64,000 nucleotides of DNA from Megaleporinus macrocephalus (Eukaryota > Chordata > Actinopteri > Characiformes > Anostomidae): positions 32,688,415 through 32,752,414 of the forward strand of contig CM038709.1 in the NCBI GenBank assembly GCA_021613375.1, given 5' to 3'. Position numbers and translations under genes: made by a program. Below the pieces are notes generated by a model that was given only the letters and a program-made list of their open reading frames with translations, did not search any database and had not been told where the DNA came from. This document shows, piece after piece, positions 35,701 to 50,282 of this stretch (positions within the stretch are counted from its first letter, which is position 1; each line of letters starts with the position of its first letter).

Positions 35701-36884
35701 TTTGTAGGTTTCTATTTATTTGCATTCATAAATTGTGATAATTAAGAACACAGTCAGAACGATAGTCAACATAGGCAGTAAAGCAATGTTTAATTAGTAT
35801 AATTTTTAAATACATTAATTTATAGGTTCAATAAGGGAAGGTACACAACACTGTTCATGATATACAGTATGCATCACAATATTAAGTTAGTTATGAGGCT
35901 TAAAAAAAACTAAGAATAGTGAATGAAAACCTTTAGACCAACAGTGAGCGCAATGTGAAGTAATTTATCATCTTAATGATAATATTTTTTCCGCCCCAGC
36001 CGGAATTTATTCATTAGAATATATTCCTATGGATTGGTTCTAATAAAGTTGAGAACATGGACAAAGCACAGCTCTATGAATTTCGTAATGCATCCAGCAT
36101 AATTAATTTTACTTTAAACCCCCAGTCAGAGGGCTACTAACAACAAAAGGCAATAAAACCAATCATATCTTTATACATTTGATTGAAAGAAGGTAGTCCC
36201 AGGCAAAAATGCATCAGCTGTTTTAATACTGAAAACCTGCTAAAGCCTTTCATGTCATGTAAAATCTGCTAGCTAAGCACACTTCAAAGACTTCATTTCA
36301 TCTACAGTTAAACTGCAAATTTCAGAAAGGTCATTTAAACTCCAATTAAACATTTTCACAATATGTGACTACTGTAAGAAAGGTCGGCCCGCAGTCGCAT
36401 CAAAGTTTTCTTGGCAGAGAGACCCAAGATGACTAGAGAAACCTTTAGCTTAAACTTTTTTGAAAGCATACTGGAATACCTTTATTGAAATTATAACATA
36501 AGGATATGAGCTAATTCTTATTTGTGCGGCCTGCGGAGAGTGGAACACAGAGACCTTATTAACCTGTAATGAAACAATGAGTTGTATGGAGCTATACAGC
36601 TTCACCTGAATATATCACATAGCTGAAGCTTAATTTCCCTTTAGTCACATGACCAAGTCTCCTTTTTTCCTTCGCATAGTGTCAAAACTTGCCGCACTTG
36701 GATGGAGTGCATTCATATGAAGCATTAACTTTGGCTGTTTTAGATAGTAGAACTTGTATGATTGAAATTTCCTTGTATTAGCAGGCATTTATGGCATATA
36801 CTAACAATAAAACACTATGCACCAGATTCATAAAACTGCAGTAACAGCAATATTCAGCAATACACTTATCCTTCTGTATGGTGG

Positions 36885-37135
36885 GGGGATGCTAGAGCCT
36901 GCCCCAGCAGTCATTGGACAAAAGGCAGGCATAACACCCTGCACAGGCCACCAGACCATAACAGGGCAAACACATAACAGACATACACATGAACACAAAC
37001 ACACAAGGTGAAATGTAGTATCTCTATGTAGTGCATGTCTTTGCACTGTTGGAGGAAACCTACGCGAAACATGCAAACTTCACCCAGAAAGGACCCCGGT
37101 CACCCAGCCGGGGAATCAACCCCAGTTACAGCAGT
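36885..37135 (+). repeat. Degraded teleost dispersed repeat
   Basis: The order CTAGAGCCTGCCCCAGCAGT, CAGGCCACCAGACCATAAC, GCATGTCTTTGCACTGTTGG, ACATGCAAACTTCACCCAG and CCAGCCGGGGAATCAACCC follows a text I recall from a repeat present in very many teleost genes. The copy has lost part of its middle. The class is not certain. Confidence 0.6.
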
Positions 37136-37439
37136 ATGCCATGCTAAATGTGTGACATGTCTATACAAGCACAGTGGTGTCTATTAACCCTGTGATATTT
37201 TCACCAGTGTCCTAGGCTACAGATTTAAAAACGAAGTAAATTAGGTTACGCCTAATATAAACACACAAGAAAACCTAAATTCTCAGAAAAAAAGCCACAG
37301 ATCTTTTACAAACTTTAGGAGCTGGAAAAAAATAGCAAATTGTTCTGTAAATATGCTTAAATTGTAATCTAGAAACAATAGTTCTTTATTAGAAAAGGTT
37401 GCAAAAACAGAGAAATAAATTAAATAAATTCATCTAGCA

Positions 37440-38045
37440 CTAACAGTTCTCTATTAAAACTAAATTAAGCGATGGCAATGTAGTATGGACTACAGACTAC
37501 AGTCAAGTGCGGTGACGTTTGTAAGCCAACTCATCACACACTTACAAAGGCAGAAATTCCACATGTGGCTACTGAACTGCTCGTCCCAAACCCATGGGCA
37601 ATAACACGAAAGAAAAGTCCACATGTCTAGCATCTATTTGTGGCACACAGCGTTCACAGGGCACAGTAAAGTCAAATTTGGATTGTATATTTAGATTTTG
37701 GAACATGGCTGCAGGGAGGTTGTGCACTGAAGGCGGGGGATATAAGTTGAATGGGGTTAAGGTCAGAGCTTTGCACAGACCAGTCAAGTTCTTTCATGCC
37801 AAACTTGGCAAATATTACCTCTATGAACTGATAGTTTTGTGCATTGTGCTGCGGAAACAGGAACTGGCCTTCCCAAATTGTTACCAGAATGTTGAAAGCA
37901 ACTTCTTAATGCCGCAGCATACTAGGTGTTCTATGATATGTCCCTTCATTACAATCAAGGAGCACATCCAAATTCCCATTCCAGCCTTACACCATTATTG
38001 CTCCTCCACCAAACTTTACAGTTGGCACTATAAAAGAAGGAAAAA
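37440..38045 (-). mobile_element. Tc1/mariner-like transposon remnant
   Basis: On the minus strand the region holds text of the 3' part of teleost Tc1-like transposases. It translates to FGMKELDWSVQSSDLNP, which resembles the conserved DW..QSPDLNPIEH segment. It then loses the frame. The flanking minus-strand text TTATTGCCCATGGGTTTGG and ACGAGCAG matches the 3' noncoding end of the same family. A CACTTGGCAC-like proximal segment appears near 38025. It is interrupted by deletions and stops and cannot encode an active transposase. Confidence 0.6.
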
Positions 38046-38559
38046 GTTATGATGAAATACAAAATAGTATGTATTCAACAAGGGAAAGACCATTTTTTTG
38101 TAGATTTAAACGCCAGGCCTGGAACTGGTACTTTGATGCAGCCAAGTACACTGCATACACTTTTAGTCCGAATAGCAGGCAACAGCTGTCGAGAGAAGCG
38201 ATTTTTTGCTTCATTGTAATAGAAACATTTAGGAATTCTAACATAAAAAAATTACTAGAGTGGATTGGAATTTTCCTTATTTATAAGCAAGGGTTTGCCG
38301 GACAGCTATGCAACTTAGTGGTTTTGTGGGTGGGACATGCATTTTTAATTTGTCTTTCTTCGAGGGCTGAGATTCTTTCTTTCTTGTCAGACTACAATTG
38401 CCATCAAGTTCACTGCTGACACTGCTGTCATGAGGCTGATATCTGATCAGAAGCAGTCAGCTTACATAGAAGAAGCTGACCTGTTTCTTGCTTCGTAGGC
38501 AACAATCTCCTTAATGTTGACCAGTTTACATCAGCAGATCTTACACGGAAAACTTCATG

Positions 38560-38990
38560 AACTTTGGTATTTTGATACTCGGTATCTCAAGCCATTTCCA
38601 CGAGGAAGGTGAAACCACTTACTATCTGGAGTCAAAAACAGGAAGTCTGTCTTCCATACACAGGCCTTCACAGCAGCAGCTTCGGGGCTTGAGCCAGCAA
38701 CTGCTCTTTATCAGACTACAAAGCCTAGAGGTAAAATCAACCTATCTGATCTTTGGGTCACCGCTCTCACTTTTCTCCAAAATCTATAAGACATATGTGG
38801 ATGTGGATGTGCAGTATCATCAACCCTATATGGACTCCAGCAAAGACCATTTCACACTGCAGCCATCTGGCAAATGGTACAAGAATATACAGTCCAGCAG
38901 TACGCATCAAAAGAACAATTTCTTCTTCCTCTTCCCTGTCAAAACAGCATTTTAAACTAAGTTAATTTACTTTACTTTCTATTTAATATT
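38560..38990 (+). mobile_element. LINE reverse-transcriptase C-terminal remnant
   Basis: The segment contains CAGTATCATCAACCCTATATGG, TTCACACTGCAGCCATCTGG, CAAATGGTACAAGAATATAC and AGTCCAGCAGTACGCATC. This is the coding text near the end of ORF2 in an L2/CR1-like teleost LINE, as I recall it (reading as FTLQPSGKWYKNIQSSS). The open stretch of 132 codons is a decayed relic, not a gene. The following 3' DNA is AT-rich. Confidence 0.55.
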
Positions 38991-41900
38991 GTCTATTGTC
39001 TGCACTTTAATGATTAATGTGAATCTTCTGTTGCCTACTATTTATAAATCTCCTCATTACACCAGTCACAATCATAACATTTAAATAAATAAATAACTGC
39101 CATATAAACAGAGATAGACAGTAATGAGGTACATATAGTTTGTTACTGAACTTCAGTACTATATATATTTATATATGATTACTTTTACTTTGACTTTTAC
39201 TTTCGTTATACTACACCAGGCAAAAACTGCATTCTGCTTTGCAACCCACCCAAAATAAAATAAATGTAAACAAAAACGTATACTTTATGCTTTATTTTTT
39301 TTTAAATTAGTGACTAAAAATAAGTGCAGACATCATCTAGAAGCCCTTTTTAAAGTTTTACAATTTTTGGGAGGAAAATATTTAAGCATGTAGTTGATCT
39401 CAGCATTGCTTTAAAAGTGTTTGGTGCTATTTGGCGGTCGCTGTGTTAAACACTGCCTGCTGATTTTGGTACCACTTTCTGTTTTTGCACATGCAAGAAA
39501 TCTGAAAGAAATCAGAGTAAAATCTAATAACTTGTGACATCATAGTAATATTTTATCAAGCACTATATTTTACGTTTGATGTGTGTTCCACTGTTAAATT
39601 TAACTGTACAACTCTCGGCGTGACACAATCTTCATGCCACATAGGAAGAGTTTGATGAGTTGCTTGGTTAATTTGTTTGGAGAGAGCTCAGTTATATGTT
39701 TATATTGTTGTCTGTCACCTCATTATAGTATAGCATGAGACATTCTGTTTTGTTAATAGCAACTAATTTACTTAGTACTTACATGGAGATCATTCATGCA
39801 GATTCGTCTGGGAGCCAATTAAATGTCCGCCCTCAGCAGCTTGTGGGCCAATGGCTTTGCTCAAAGCTAGAGTTTGAGGTTGAGCAGTAATCATACTACT
39901 CCTCGACTGACGAAACCTTCCAGGGCTCAAATTACAACAATTACAAATAAAAAAGTGAAATAAACAAAGCGCTGTGGTTTTTTTAGGGCTGTCAAATGAT
40001 GTAATTGTGTAGTGTGATTATTCTTCCAAAAATATCTATTTAACATTTAATTATTGCAGCTGTTATTACTGTATTGTTTATTTTAGTAATATAAAACAAA
40101 GTACAGAGTAAAACATCTTTAAATGAAAACATGCATGAAAAATAAGTACATGCACTTCACTGGATTGCCATGTGCTCAAACTATGAATATCATGCTATTT
40201 TATATTTTTATTATTTGTATTATACATTATATTAATAAAGGTTTTAGACAATTAACTATAAATCAAGTGTTTGTTTAGGTTGTTGAGCTCAAACATACAT
40301 ACACAAGTTTTATCGCACAGACATACCAAAGATTTAATTAATAAAACTGTCTGTTTTCACATTATTTTTACATGTCAAAATTTCACATTATTTTGATGCA
40401 AAAAGGCTATTTTCTTTATGGAAATAAAGACTCAAATCGACTTTGGCCTTTGACTTCCAACAACACTTTACAAGAGAGTGAGCAAGCAAAACGGAGTGTT
40501 TCCTTCTGTTTCTTTCTGCCCTGACATGCACTGCTGTTCATCTGTCTGCTGTTCCTGACATGACTCTTCAATTACAGTTCACAGACCACTGGGCTGTGCT
40601 GAAAGCCATTGTGCTTGAACTGTGAGATGAACTACACATTTTCCCACTTGAAGAGAATGCTCTCCCTTCCTCTTTCTCGCTCTCCTGCTCTCTCTCTCTC
40701 TTCCCAGCTCTCTTTGAGAACACACAATAGCCTTCTTTTTTTGTAACAGGATCTCTTCAAAGTCACCCAGATCCAGAAATGTCATTAAATGTCATTCTTC
40801 AGCATCAGAGCACCTGCTACTCTTTTTTGTCCTATCACCTCAAATGCTTCTAGTGCTTTCAAGTTGGCTTTGTTTGTCGCAATGACAACAACATGGTGAA
40901 ATTTTAATGCAACTAGTTGAATGTGTTGAACTGCTTCCTAAGTGACTGGACCATTCTACCAAATGAGTCACGGGCCCACAGTACAAAAGCTATTCAAACA
41001 ACAACTACGCACTCAGCCTCTTAATGCTTACAAGGATATACGTTATGAGCTATTTATCAGAGATAGTATTAGGCTAAATATGTGCTAAATAGGGTTCAGG
41101 GTACTTTATGCTGGAAGATGTACCAACCTCTAACCAGCTAATCTTTTTAATTTCTACATTTTTAATTTAAAGAGAACCTGAACAATTGAGAATTATCTGC
41201 ATTGCTGTCGCTTATGATCACATAGTAGGCAGTAAAATCCAGTTAAAGTGCTCCAAAGTCTGAAAATCAGTGTATAATCTTAAGAATTGTCTCTAATAAA
41301 TTTTCTGCAATTAAGTGAATAATATGATAATATTATGATAATATGATAATGATAATGACTAATATTTCATGTGTGCGTAAGCTGTGTATGCTAGTCAAGT
41401 ACTGGCTAGCGTTTGAGTTTTGCTGAAGGTTACTGCATTACCAAAACAATAAAGACTGAAACATCTGCCAAACTTTCAATAGCCTTATGATTGTTTTTGT
41501 AGTAAAACTGTTAGTTTTAATGAAAATATTATATAAATAAAATAACTAAGGCATAATAAAAGCCCAAGTCCAAAATGTGTTTTTTCAACTCAGAGCATAG
41601 AATTTATACAAAAAGCCCTTTCTTTTGGTTTCCTGAATTTTGTTGTCCAGTTTGGTGTAAAACACTCATTTAACAAATCACTGACATTATTAAGTGATTA
41701 TTGTAACCTTGGTGATGGTCCATCATCACTGATAACTGGACGCATTTTTTAAATGAGTCAGCCATGTAGGAAGAACTTGCCGCTATATGAAAGTGCTATT
41801 AGTTTTAAAACTCTTGTGTTCGGCTCAAGCATTCCCAGAACAATAATCCATCACAAAGCCATTCTCATTTAAATGTCATGCAAACATTATTCAGCCTTTT

Positions 41901-42348
41901 CCATCACTACTAAAATGACAAAAGGCACAAAGACAAACAGCATGTCATTCCCACATCAGAGTGGATCATATTAACACACCATTAAACAGGATCATTAAAG
42001 CTGCTGTCTGATCGAAAGTAAAAAGGCGGCCCGCTTCCTTTTAGGAGCAACTCTGATGCAAAGTGGTAGTGCAATAACTTATATTAAAACTAGACAACAT
42101 AATTTGTGTGCACCGTATAAAGCTCATAAAAAGATAGAAAGAAATTGTTACTGTGTTCATTCTGCAGTGTATTCATGCTCTGTCAAGTGGATTCCAGCTG
42201 GTTCCAGATAAATGTAAATGTAGCCATTGTGTTGTGGTGGCCCACGGCACATTTCTTGCACTCCCACAGCACGGCGTGGCATTAGATGTGGCAGCGCGAC
42301 CACACTGAGGGTGTGCTGACGTTTGGGGGCGTCAGTGCCATTAACTCA

Positions 42349-42660
<312 letters not shown>

Positions 42661-45039
42661 TTAATCATGTGATTTCTCAATGCTACTGCTGCTGTATTTG
42701 TCTGATAAGTACACTGTGATCTGAAACTACATACCTGAAGAAAATATATGGATAACAGTAATATGGGTATTGTGATTAAACATAACAATAATGAGCACTG
42801 AATGAGGTCTCACGCTGGATGCTTATCCAACAAAAAAGCACACAATGTTTCACTTTAAACGACTAAAGAATCCTAAAAAGAAAAATTGCAGTGCGAACAC
42901 TTTAAGAGTACATTTACATGTTTTAGGCCATGACCCCAAACCCTAACCATTTTGCTTCTTACCTATCAATACTTGCTCTTAGCAGCTTGGGCTCAAATAA
43001 ACAAACATTGCACTTGGTATAGCTCCAAGTCTAAGATTTAAACCTTTGCTATTTGATGTTTCTGAATAAATGTGTTTTATACTTTCTTTTTTTTACACCT
43101 TCTTCCAATTCACCCAATTCCAAAAAATCATCCAATTCACACTGTTAGTTCCAACATAAACACAGAACTGTATGCGCTAACCACAAATTAACTTAAGTTA
43201 GTTTAGGTAACTGCAACCAACTCAAATATTAGCAGCCTAGGTTTAGGACTTTTGGATATTTTGGATATTTTGTGCAAATATCAATGCTCTTTGTATTGCT
43301 GAGTTTTGCTAAACCTATGAGAGAAACAAGCATCAAAAGAAAACATCATAGTGTCGAACCTAGTGTATTTGATGCTACAATGAAATGCAAGTGCCTTTAT
43401 AAAACACTGGTATTAGACCAATAAGTTCAGATACTGGAAATAGTACAAAGAGAGAAAAGGTCAGATCATTGGTAGACCTACTTAAAATCATTTTATGAAT
43501 TTTTACTCATTGTAGAACTAAAACTAGAGTAAACTGAAAAGCATTTGTCAAAGGAAATTCAGAGGAATAACTCTTGCTTTTATTCAGTTATACAAGGTTT
43601 GCCTTTGGAAATCAATTCTAACTGAATAACAGGAAGAGTAGTACTGTGAACTATTTGAACACCACTAGATTACCTCTTCCAGTTCAAAGGAAACACTGAA
43701 GTGTCACTTTTTAGTGAATATCTATTCATATGTTTCAGAATCTAAATGCACCATGAGCCCTCCAAGACAGATAAAAAAGCCATCAGGGACAAGAGTGGGA
43801 AACAGCTTTGGAGCTTTCTATGGCTGTATATGACAGCTATATAAAGGCTATTTATCTCTGCACTAAAGTTGAATTTGCGCTTGCAAATAAAAGAATTCAG
43901 ACCACAGAAGACAGGCTTCAACATTCCAAAACAGAATGAACTGCTCTCATGAGATATAATAAGCTTGGTTCTGAAAGTTCCAGTTTACTGGTAGTTTGTA
44001 AATTACTATGGGAAACCAAAGCAATGACAAACTGACAAAAGCAGAACAAATGAACATCAAACACTACTGTTAAAAGACCCATATCCCATATTGTTTTTCT
44101 GTTTTATTGTTTCCCCTGAGATCCACTTACAGCATTTTTGCTGGTTCATGTGGCAAACACAGCCATAATTAATTTTTGCCTGACTATTTCCCAACTTTTC
44201 CATCTTTACTCCTTAGATTTAAACAGTCTGTGCCTTTAAGACTTAAATGAACTAAATATTTAAATGAACACTTCTGAATAAGATCAAAATATGTTGGTTT
44301 TCATGATTTCAGAGAACCAATGAATTCAAAACAAGCTCTTTTGCAGCTTATTGTATGTGAACTGTTGAAGTGGGGACTGAATGATATGATCTGAAACTTG
44401 TGTTTATATATTACATCAAACTCTTATTTTAAAAATGCAAAGCCATTTCTAACACACTTCGATGTTATGGGTCCTTTGAGGGCATAACAATAATAATGAT
44501 GATAAAGCACAATAAACACAATAAGACATCTGATCATCTTTTCTGGGGACCCAAGTTCTCCTCCAGCCATTGCAAAAAGCACAGAAGTAAATTGAACTCA
44601 TGGGGAATGTGTGCAGTGTATTCGTCAATACCTCGTAGGAGCATTTTCTTTAGTGTACCTGAGCACCTAATAACCAGTACACTGTAATCAGTATTCTCCT
44701 AAAGTCCAGTAGCCCAGACACTATAACACTATAAATAATATATCAACAAAGCTTTAGTCCCTGATGCTGGCTTAATTCTAAATTGGCTTGACTGTTTTTA
44801 TACACAAATAGCGACTTATTCCAGAGAACAAAATTATATAAATAAATATAATTAAAACAAGAGAAAAGCAATTTCAACTACACAATGTTAAGAGCAACAC
44901 ACAAGGTGGACATCATATGTCATAATTTTGTGGCGCACTAAGATACAGGGAAATAATTACTGCAGAATGATTCAGCTAACTGGGTTCAGGAGCTCTGCAA
45001 ATGTAACTCCTGTTGAAAACAGCCGGTGAGTGGTACAGA

Positions 45040-45139
45040 GTGGGAGCGGAGCGACATGATTTTGACCAGGGCATAGGAGCCTTTTTTAGAAAGTCAGAGC
45101 ATCAGTGTTGTCTCTCGCTCCAAAATCACTCCATCCCAC
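45040..45139. repeat. Small inverted repeat, 100 bp
   Basis: GTGGGAGCGGAGCG...GATTTTG at the left pairs imperfectly with CAAAATCACTCCATCCCAC at the right. It may be a miniature transposon relic. No target duplication found. Confidence 0.4.
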
Positions 45140-46795
45140 GAGCAAGACGGTCCTTTTTTTGCACACTGAGTACCTAGTAGCGACTGCTCAAATGTGATGG
45201 CCATTCATAGACAGTACTCAGCACACCTACATACCGCTCAATCTTACTGATCACAATCAAGGTCTACAGACATAACACAAAGTCAGTTTCATGCCATCTG
45301 TTTTGCAGTGAGAATGATAAAGAAGAACATGTCAAACGCATGCTTTTGTTTACCAGTACAATTTTCTAGACTGTGATTGGGTCTTCACATTAAGCTTAAA
45401 TTTTCAGAAAAAAAGCCTGTGTCGCCCATGACATTTAGCTAGTTTTCGGTTTAAGAACAGGCAGGGAGTAGTTTGTCTGAATGAGATACAAGCATGAAAT
45501 AAAGTGACTACAGTGACAGAGTGGAAACAACGACTACAGAGTGGCAATGTCTCACGCCACTAAAATTTCAAAGATTCTACTGTTTGCTCAGATTATTATT
45601 CTGATAATACCAGTTGTGATGAAAAACACAGAAAAGAACGCAAAGCAGAACCACTTTAACTAGTGGTCTCAGAATTCTGGTCCCTACTGTAGGCAGTTTT
45701 AATGTAATCCTGTTAGTAGACACTATTTTCACAGCTGCTTTGAGGAAAAGTGGAAATGTTTACACAGCAGGGGTTTTTACTTCTCCTCTTTCACCCCAGA
45801 CTCTAACACAGTAAACCGACAGTGTCCTGGTTAATCTAATAACAGAGTTATGGAGGAACAATATGTAATGTGAACATATTCTTGAAAATATCTGTATTCA
45901 ATTTACATTCTGCCAATAAAATGGCCACCAGAAAGAAGAAAAGAGGTCAAGAAGAATGAAGCACATGTGTTGATTAGGGGTCGAAACATTGCATTGACTT
46001 AAAAAACAATTTAGTTGGCAACTTACTTAACAGTCAATTACTTAGAGATATTATTGTGCTTATTTCTCATCCTAGCTAGGAATGTTTTGAAATTACCGCT
46101 TACTGGAGAGTTAATAAAAGTGCAACAGCATCTCATGAACAAAATCCTCAAAAGTGTGGGAGCAATTCACACTCAACTGCAAAAAAAATCTGTCAGTTAT
46201 ACTATTTGTAAAGCCGACCTTAGCTAACACTGGTGCACATTCTCTGTGTTGGAGCATCTCAAAAGGAAACAGCTCACTGAATGAAGGAGATTCAGCACAG
46301 TCAATTGGTTGTGCTAGCAATATAGTTAATGGTAAAAGCTGTCCTATTTTATGTCATGAGTTGTAACATTTTCTATTTTAAATTTCTCTCTTGAAACGTT
46401 AATGAAGTTGGAACAGAGAAGCAACTAACTGTTATTCACAACAAACCTGTTTCCAATCCAAACAAATTTACAGTTTTAAATATTGAGGCCACAGGTGCAT
46501 CAAGTGAACTTTCAAATGTGGTTTTTATATGTCTTCACTGTTAGTTAGTAAATGCATAAAACAACCTCAAGCTACATTTAAAAGCTAATAGTCACGTTAA
46601 AGAGTTATTTGGCAAGAAAGTGATTTTTAATTCAAATATTACATTTTTCATTTCAATAATGAATAGGTTTTTATGACTATCAAAATTGTTTTGTAGCAGC
46701 ATTATGCAAGAAGTACGACCTCAGAAACTTGTGTGTGTATGTATGTTACCTGACTGCGTAAACTCACAGATCATAATCATCAGTATGTTAAATAT

Positions 46796-47031
46796 CTTTG
46801 CACTTTATTTACTACCTCATGTTCAGAAATGAGTGCTGCACTGTCCTGTCTCTTTACTGTCTGTAATGTCTGTTTATTTATCGTATTTATTGTTTCTAGT
46901 TGAACGTTGTTGCACGCTTATGTTTGCACTTTGTACTCTATGTTCTGTGTTGCACTCTGTTGTTCCTGGAGGAATGTATTTTACTCCACGGTGTACTTGT
47001 ACGTAGATGGAATGACAAAAAAAGCCTCTTG
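46796..47031 (+). mobile_element. LINE-type 3' tail, copy 1
   Basis: It contains TTCCTGGAGGAATGTATTTT, CACGGTGTACTTGTACG and GGAATGACAAAAAAAGCC. This is a diverged version of the tail at 55062-55237 and of a 3' untranslated end I recall in many teleost LINE copies. Confidence 0.55.
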
Positions 47032-47949
47032 AAAATGTTCAAAGTCTGTAAATTATGCTTTCTTCCAACAGAACAAACACAAGCCTACTTTCACACTTTT
47101 AAAAACTGTAATGATGAAGAATTAAAAGACTATGTCCCCAAGATAGAATCCTAAAATGATTTAATTAGTTACAACTGCCGTCTACTGCTTACGCCTACTT
47201 TTCTCACAGTGCTATGTATTGCTAATCTTGCTAAATTCTGCACTAGAGAGTTGTCTCCAGTGTCACTAGCTTGGCTAAAGAAATGTGAGATGGCCTTTTA
47301 TCAACCTTGTTCTTATCTGCAATATCAACTTACAAACTCAACAGCAAATTTGTTGAGTTGCGCATTTACCACTTGCTTGTGTTGCTTGCTGTGTAAATGC
47401 CTCCTCTAAAGTTTTCTCGTCTACTATCTTGCACTACCAGCACATAGATTATGTGACATTCTCTTTGTTGCTTTTATCTGTATTAACAAAACATTTCTTT
47501 AATTAAAAATAAAAAAGAAAACATTAATCGCATGTATGCCTATTTCATTTTGAATAATCTGACAGATAATTAGCTGCTCACACGATGTATGTTATTTTCA
47601 CAGATCTTAACAGGACTGCAGACTTGTTCTGTTTTGTCACTATAAACTGAGGTGGCGAGAAGCACTGAGGGTTCTCTTCCAAAACAGGCAGAAACAGCAT
47701 CATATTGTCTAAATGACAAGCTTCTTTTGCTGCACTGGAGCCAAAGCTCCTTTTTTGTGACATCCTAGCATGATATGCCTAGTATCCAACGGCTCGCATG
47801 GGTTTGCCAAAAAGCTAAAAAGCATTACACATTTACGGATGTGTAAAGTGGCCAGTTTATCATTAAGCATCAAATCAACTTCAAGCTGTTGAAACTGCAG
47901 TCCAACTGTGCTGCACCCACTGAGGTCACAACCGACAAAAGAGAAAAGT

Positions 47950-49110
47950 TCTCACCAATGGCTCATCTACTTTTACTTTTAAACAGGTTTTGAATACAGA
48001 GTCTCATGAAGCCTCGGCATCGCCTCAACAAGCTTGAAGAACATGCTTTCAACACGTCTGGTATCTGCCTTGGTTGGCACAAACAAGCTGGCCTTGACTC
48101 AGTTAAAGCAGACTTCCATCATTTTCTTCCTCGTAGCACTTATAAGGCCCCAGATAGGGTCTATAGCATGACAACATGTTTCAGACAAGGGAGATCAATA
48201 TAGTTTGTTTGCCAGGAAAGATGTCATCCTGGATGGTCGTTGTCCTTTCATAAAGGAAAGCATCCTAATGCATTCCTGTCAGATTGGGAGGCAGCATGGC
48301 CTCAGAAGGTAGCCAGATCATCTGAATCAGCTGGAGTTGTAATTTGATCACCTGGCTCTGAAGTCTTTAATACCATTAGTTAATGAGGACGCGTCCCTCA
48401 TTTGCTTCGCCATGGGCCAACAATGACTGCTTTTAGTAGAATAGCAGCTACACCCAGTGGTTTATATCGTTCAGTACATATATGGCATAGTTTCCGGGGA
48501 TTTCTTTGCCGGTGCTGAATCACCCTACTGCCCTCAATGGTTCTCCTACTAAACATACTACTACAAGGTTGGCCAGATCAGCTGCTTAATGCCTATTTTT
48601 GATTCTCCAAATTCTGTAGATGCTACCAACACTCCAGAGTTAAGTATTACTAGTGGTTTCTATTGCTGCTGTCAGGTGCCATGCCCTCCATGGTAGCTTA
48701 CACTCAGGGAGAAGCACTTGTATAACTGGACAGTCAGATGTTTTGCCCAAATCAAGATCACCCTTAAATGTAGCTATGGTTGTTTGGAGAGCAGTTCAGG
48801 CTGCCTGGGGACATGTAAGGGTACAGTTTCTAGTTCTTGTGGAACTGCACCTTGTTACTCTATTGACCCAAAAAACACCCATGGCTGTGATTAATTTACC
48901 TTACAATCATGGCAGTGGCATGTTAGTAGACGGTACTGCTGGGTATGCTGGTATTTACACAAAGAGGTGTCAATACTGGCTTTGGAATAGTTGCTGTAGA
49001 TGCAAGTTGTTACGTGTGATTCTACATTCTACATTTGTGCTGCACTCACATTTGCACCGAATAAACGTTCCTTACCTCATATGGTTATGTGGTCATCAGC
49101 TATGAACATG
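47950..49110. other. Unassigned intronic block with several medium open stretches
   Basis: Several plus-strand open stretches occur here (48006-48203 and 48653-49105 among them). None shows a motif I can name. The block may be an old, unrecognised transposable element or chance. It is not called as a gene. Confidence 0.3.
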
Positions 49111-50192
49111 CTGAATTAAAAAAAATAATTACTGCCAGAGGAAGCCTTTAGCAAAGCAGACTTTATTTGAGAAGGGAAACAAGGCAGAAGAACTTCATAA
49201 CTCGTTCATTCATGGCTCAAAAAAAAAAAACATCTGGATTATTTCACTGCTGCAGTCTGTGGTAAACTGACAAAATTACATTTTTTAACGTTGCTGCTTG
49301 TCGCAGCTCCGCAGAAAACAACGGAACATCCAAGTTAGCGTCATGTGTTGACCACCAACACGTTAGTGCTGAATTTATCAATTGAGCAAACGTCCCAGTT
49401 GCACCTGCTGTTTAAATTAATATTCTGTTTACCACTACGAGACAAAGTTTTTTCAAGGTAAACACTGCTTTAATTGATGCCAAGATATCTCCCTATGGGC
49501 TAATTATATATAACTTCTGTACTCACTACACAGAAAGTTAACCCGCTGAGCAGAATATGCAGCTATTATTTTAAAACATTTCCTGAATTCTTTACTTCAG
49601 AAAAACTATAAAGATGCTAAAACAGCAATTTTTGTCATAACGTCAAAACTAAAAAATACCATTAGGGGAAATAACTAAAACAGTAAGAAATTAAGTGCTG
49701 CCTGTACCAAAATATATCAATGACACTGCACTGCATTTATGCTTTAAATTATTAGCTAATACAAAAAGAAATCTGAAAAAAAAGTTTCAAAGGTTTTTTT
49801 TTTCCAAATCTATGCATTAATCTTCTTAAGATTAATTCTTCTTAATTAATTAGTTAGTTGAAAAAAGAGATGGAAAAAAAAATCTTGCCATTAAATTCCG
49901 GCCGTCTCTCAGGTCCATCTTATAACAATTTGATTTCTCTGGGATTAAAGGTGCAGACCTAAGTTCTATTGTTTAACACCCAGTAAACAACAGCCTTGTG
50001 TACCCCCTAAGTTAACTGCTTTTTTTCCAGACAGAAGACTTGAGCGTAATTAAGCTGTAATTAAGTTTAATAGATACAGAAAGGCTAATTGTTTTAAGGC
50101 AACTCTGTGTCATTCTAAGGGACAAAAATCAGGACATCAAAAAGATACTTACCACCCTCAAATGAGTCCTGCTTGTCATGACTTACCATATA

Positions 50193-50199
<7 letters not shown>

Positions 50200-50279
<80 letters not shown>
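50200..50279. repeat. (TA)n microsatellite
   Basis: An uninterrupted TA run of about 80 bp, the longest TA tract in the window. Confidence 0.95.
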
Positions 50280-50282
<3 letters not shown>

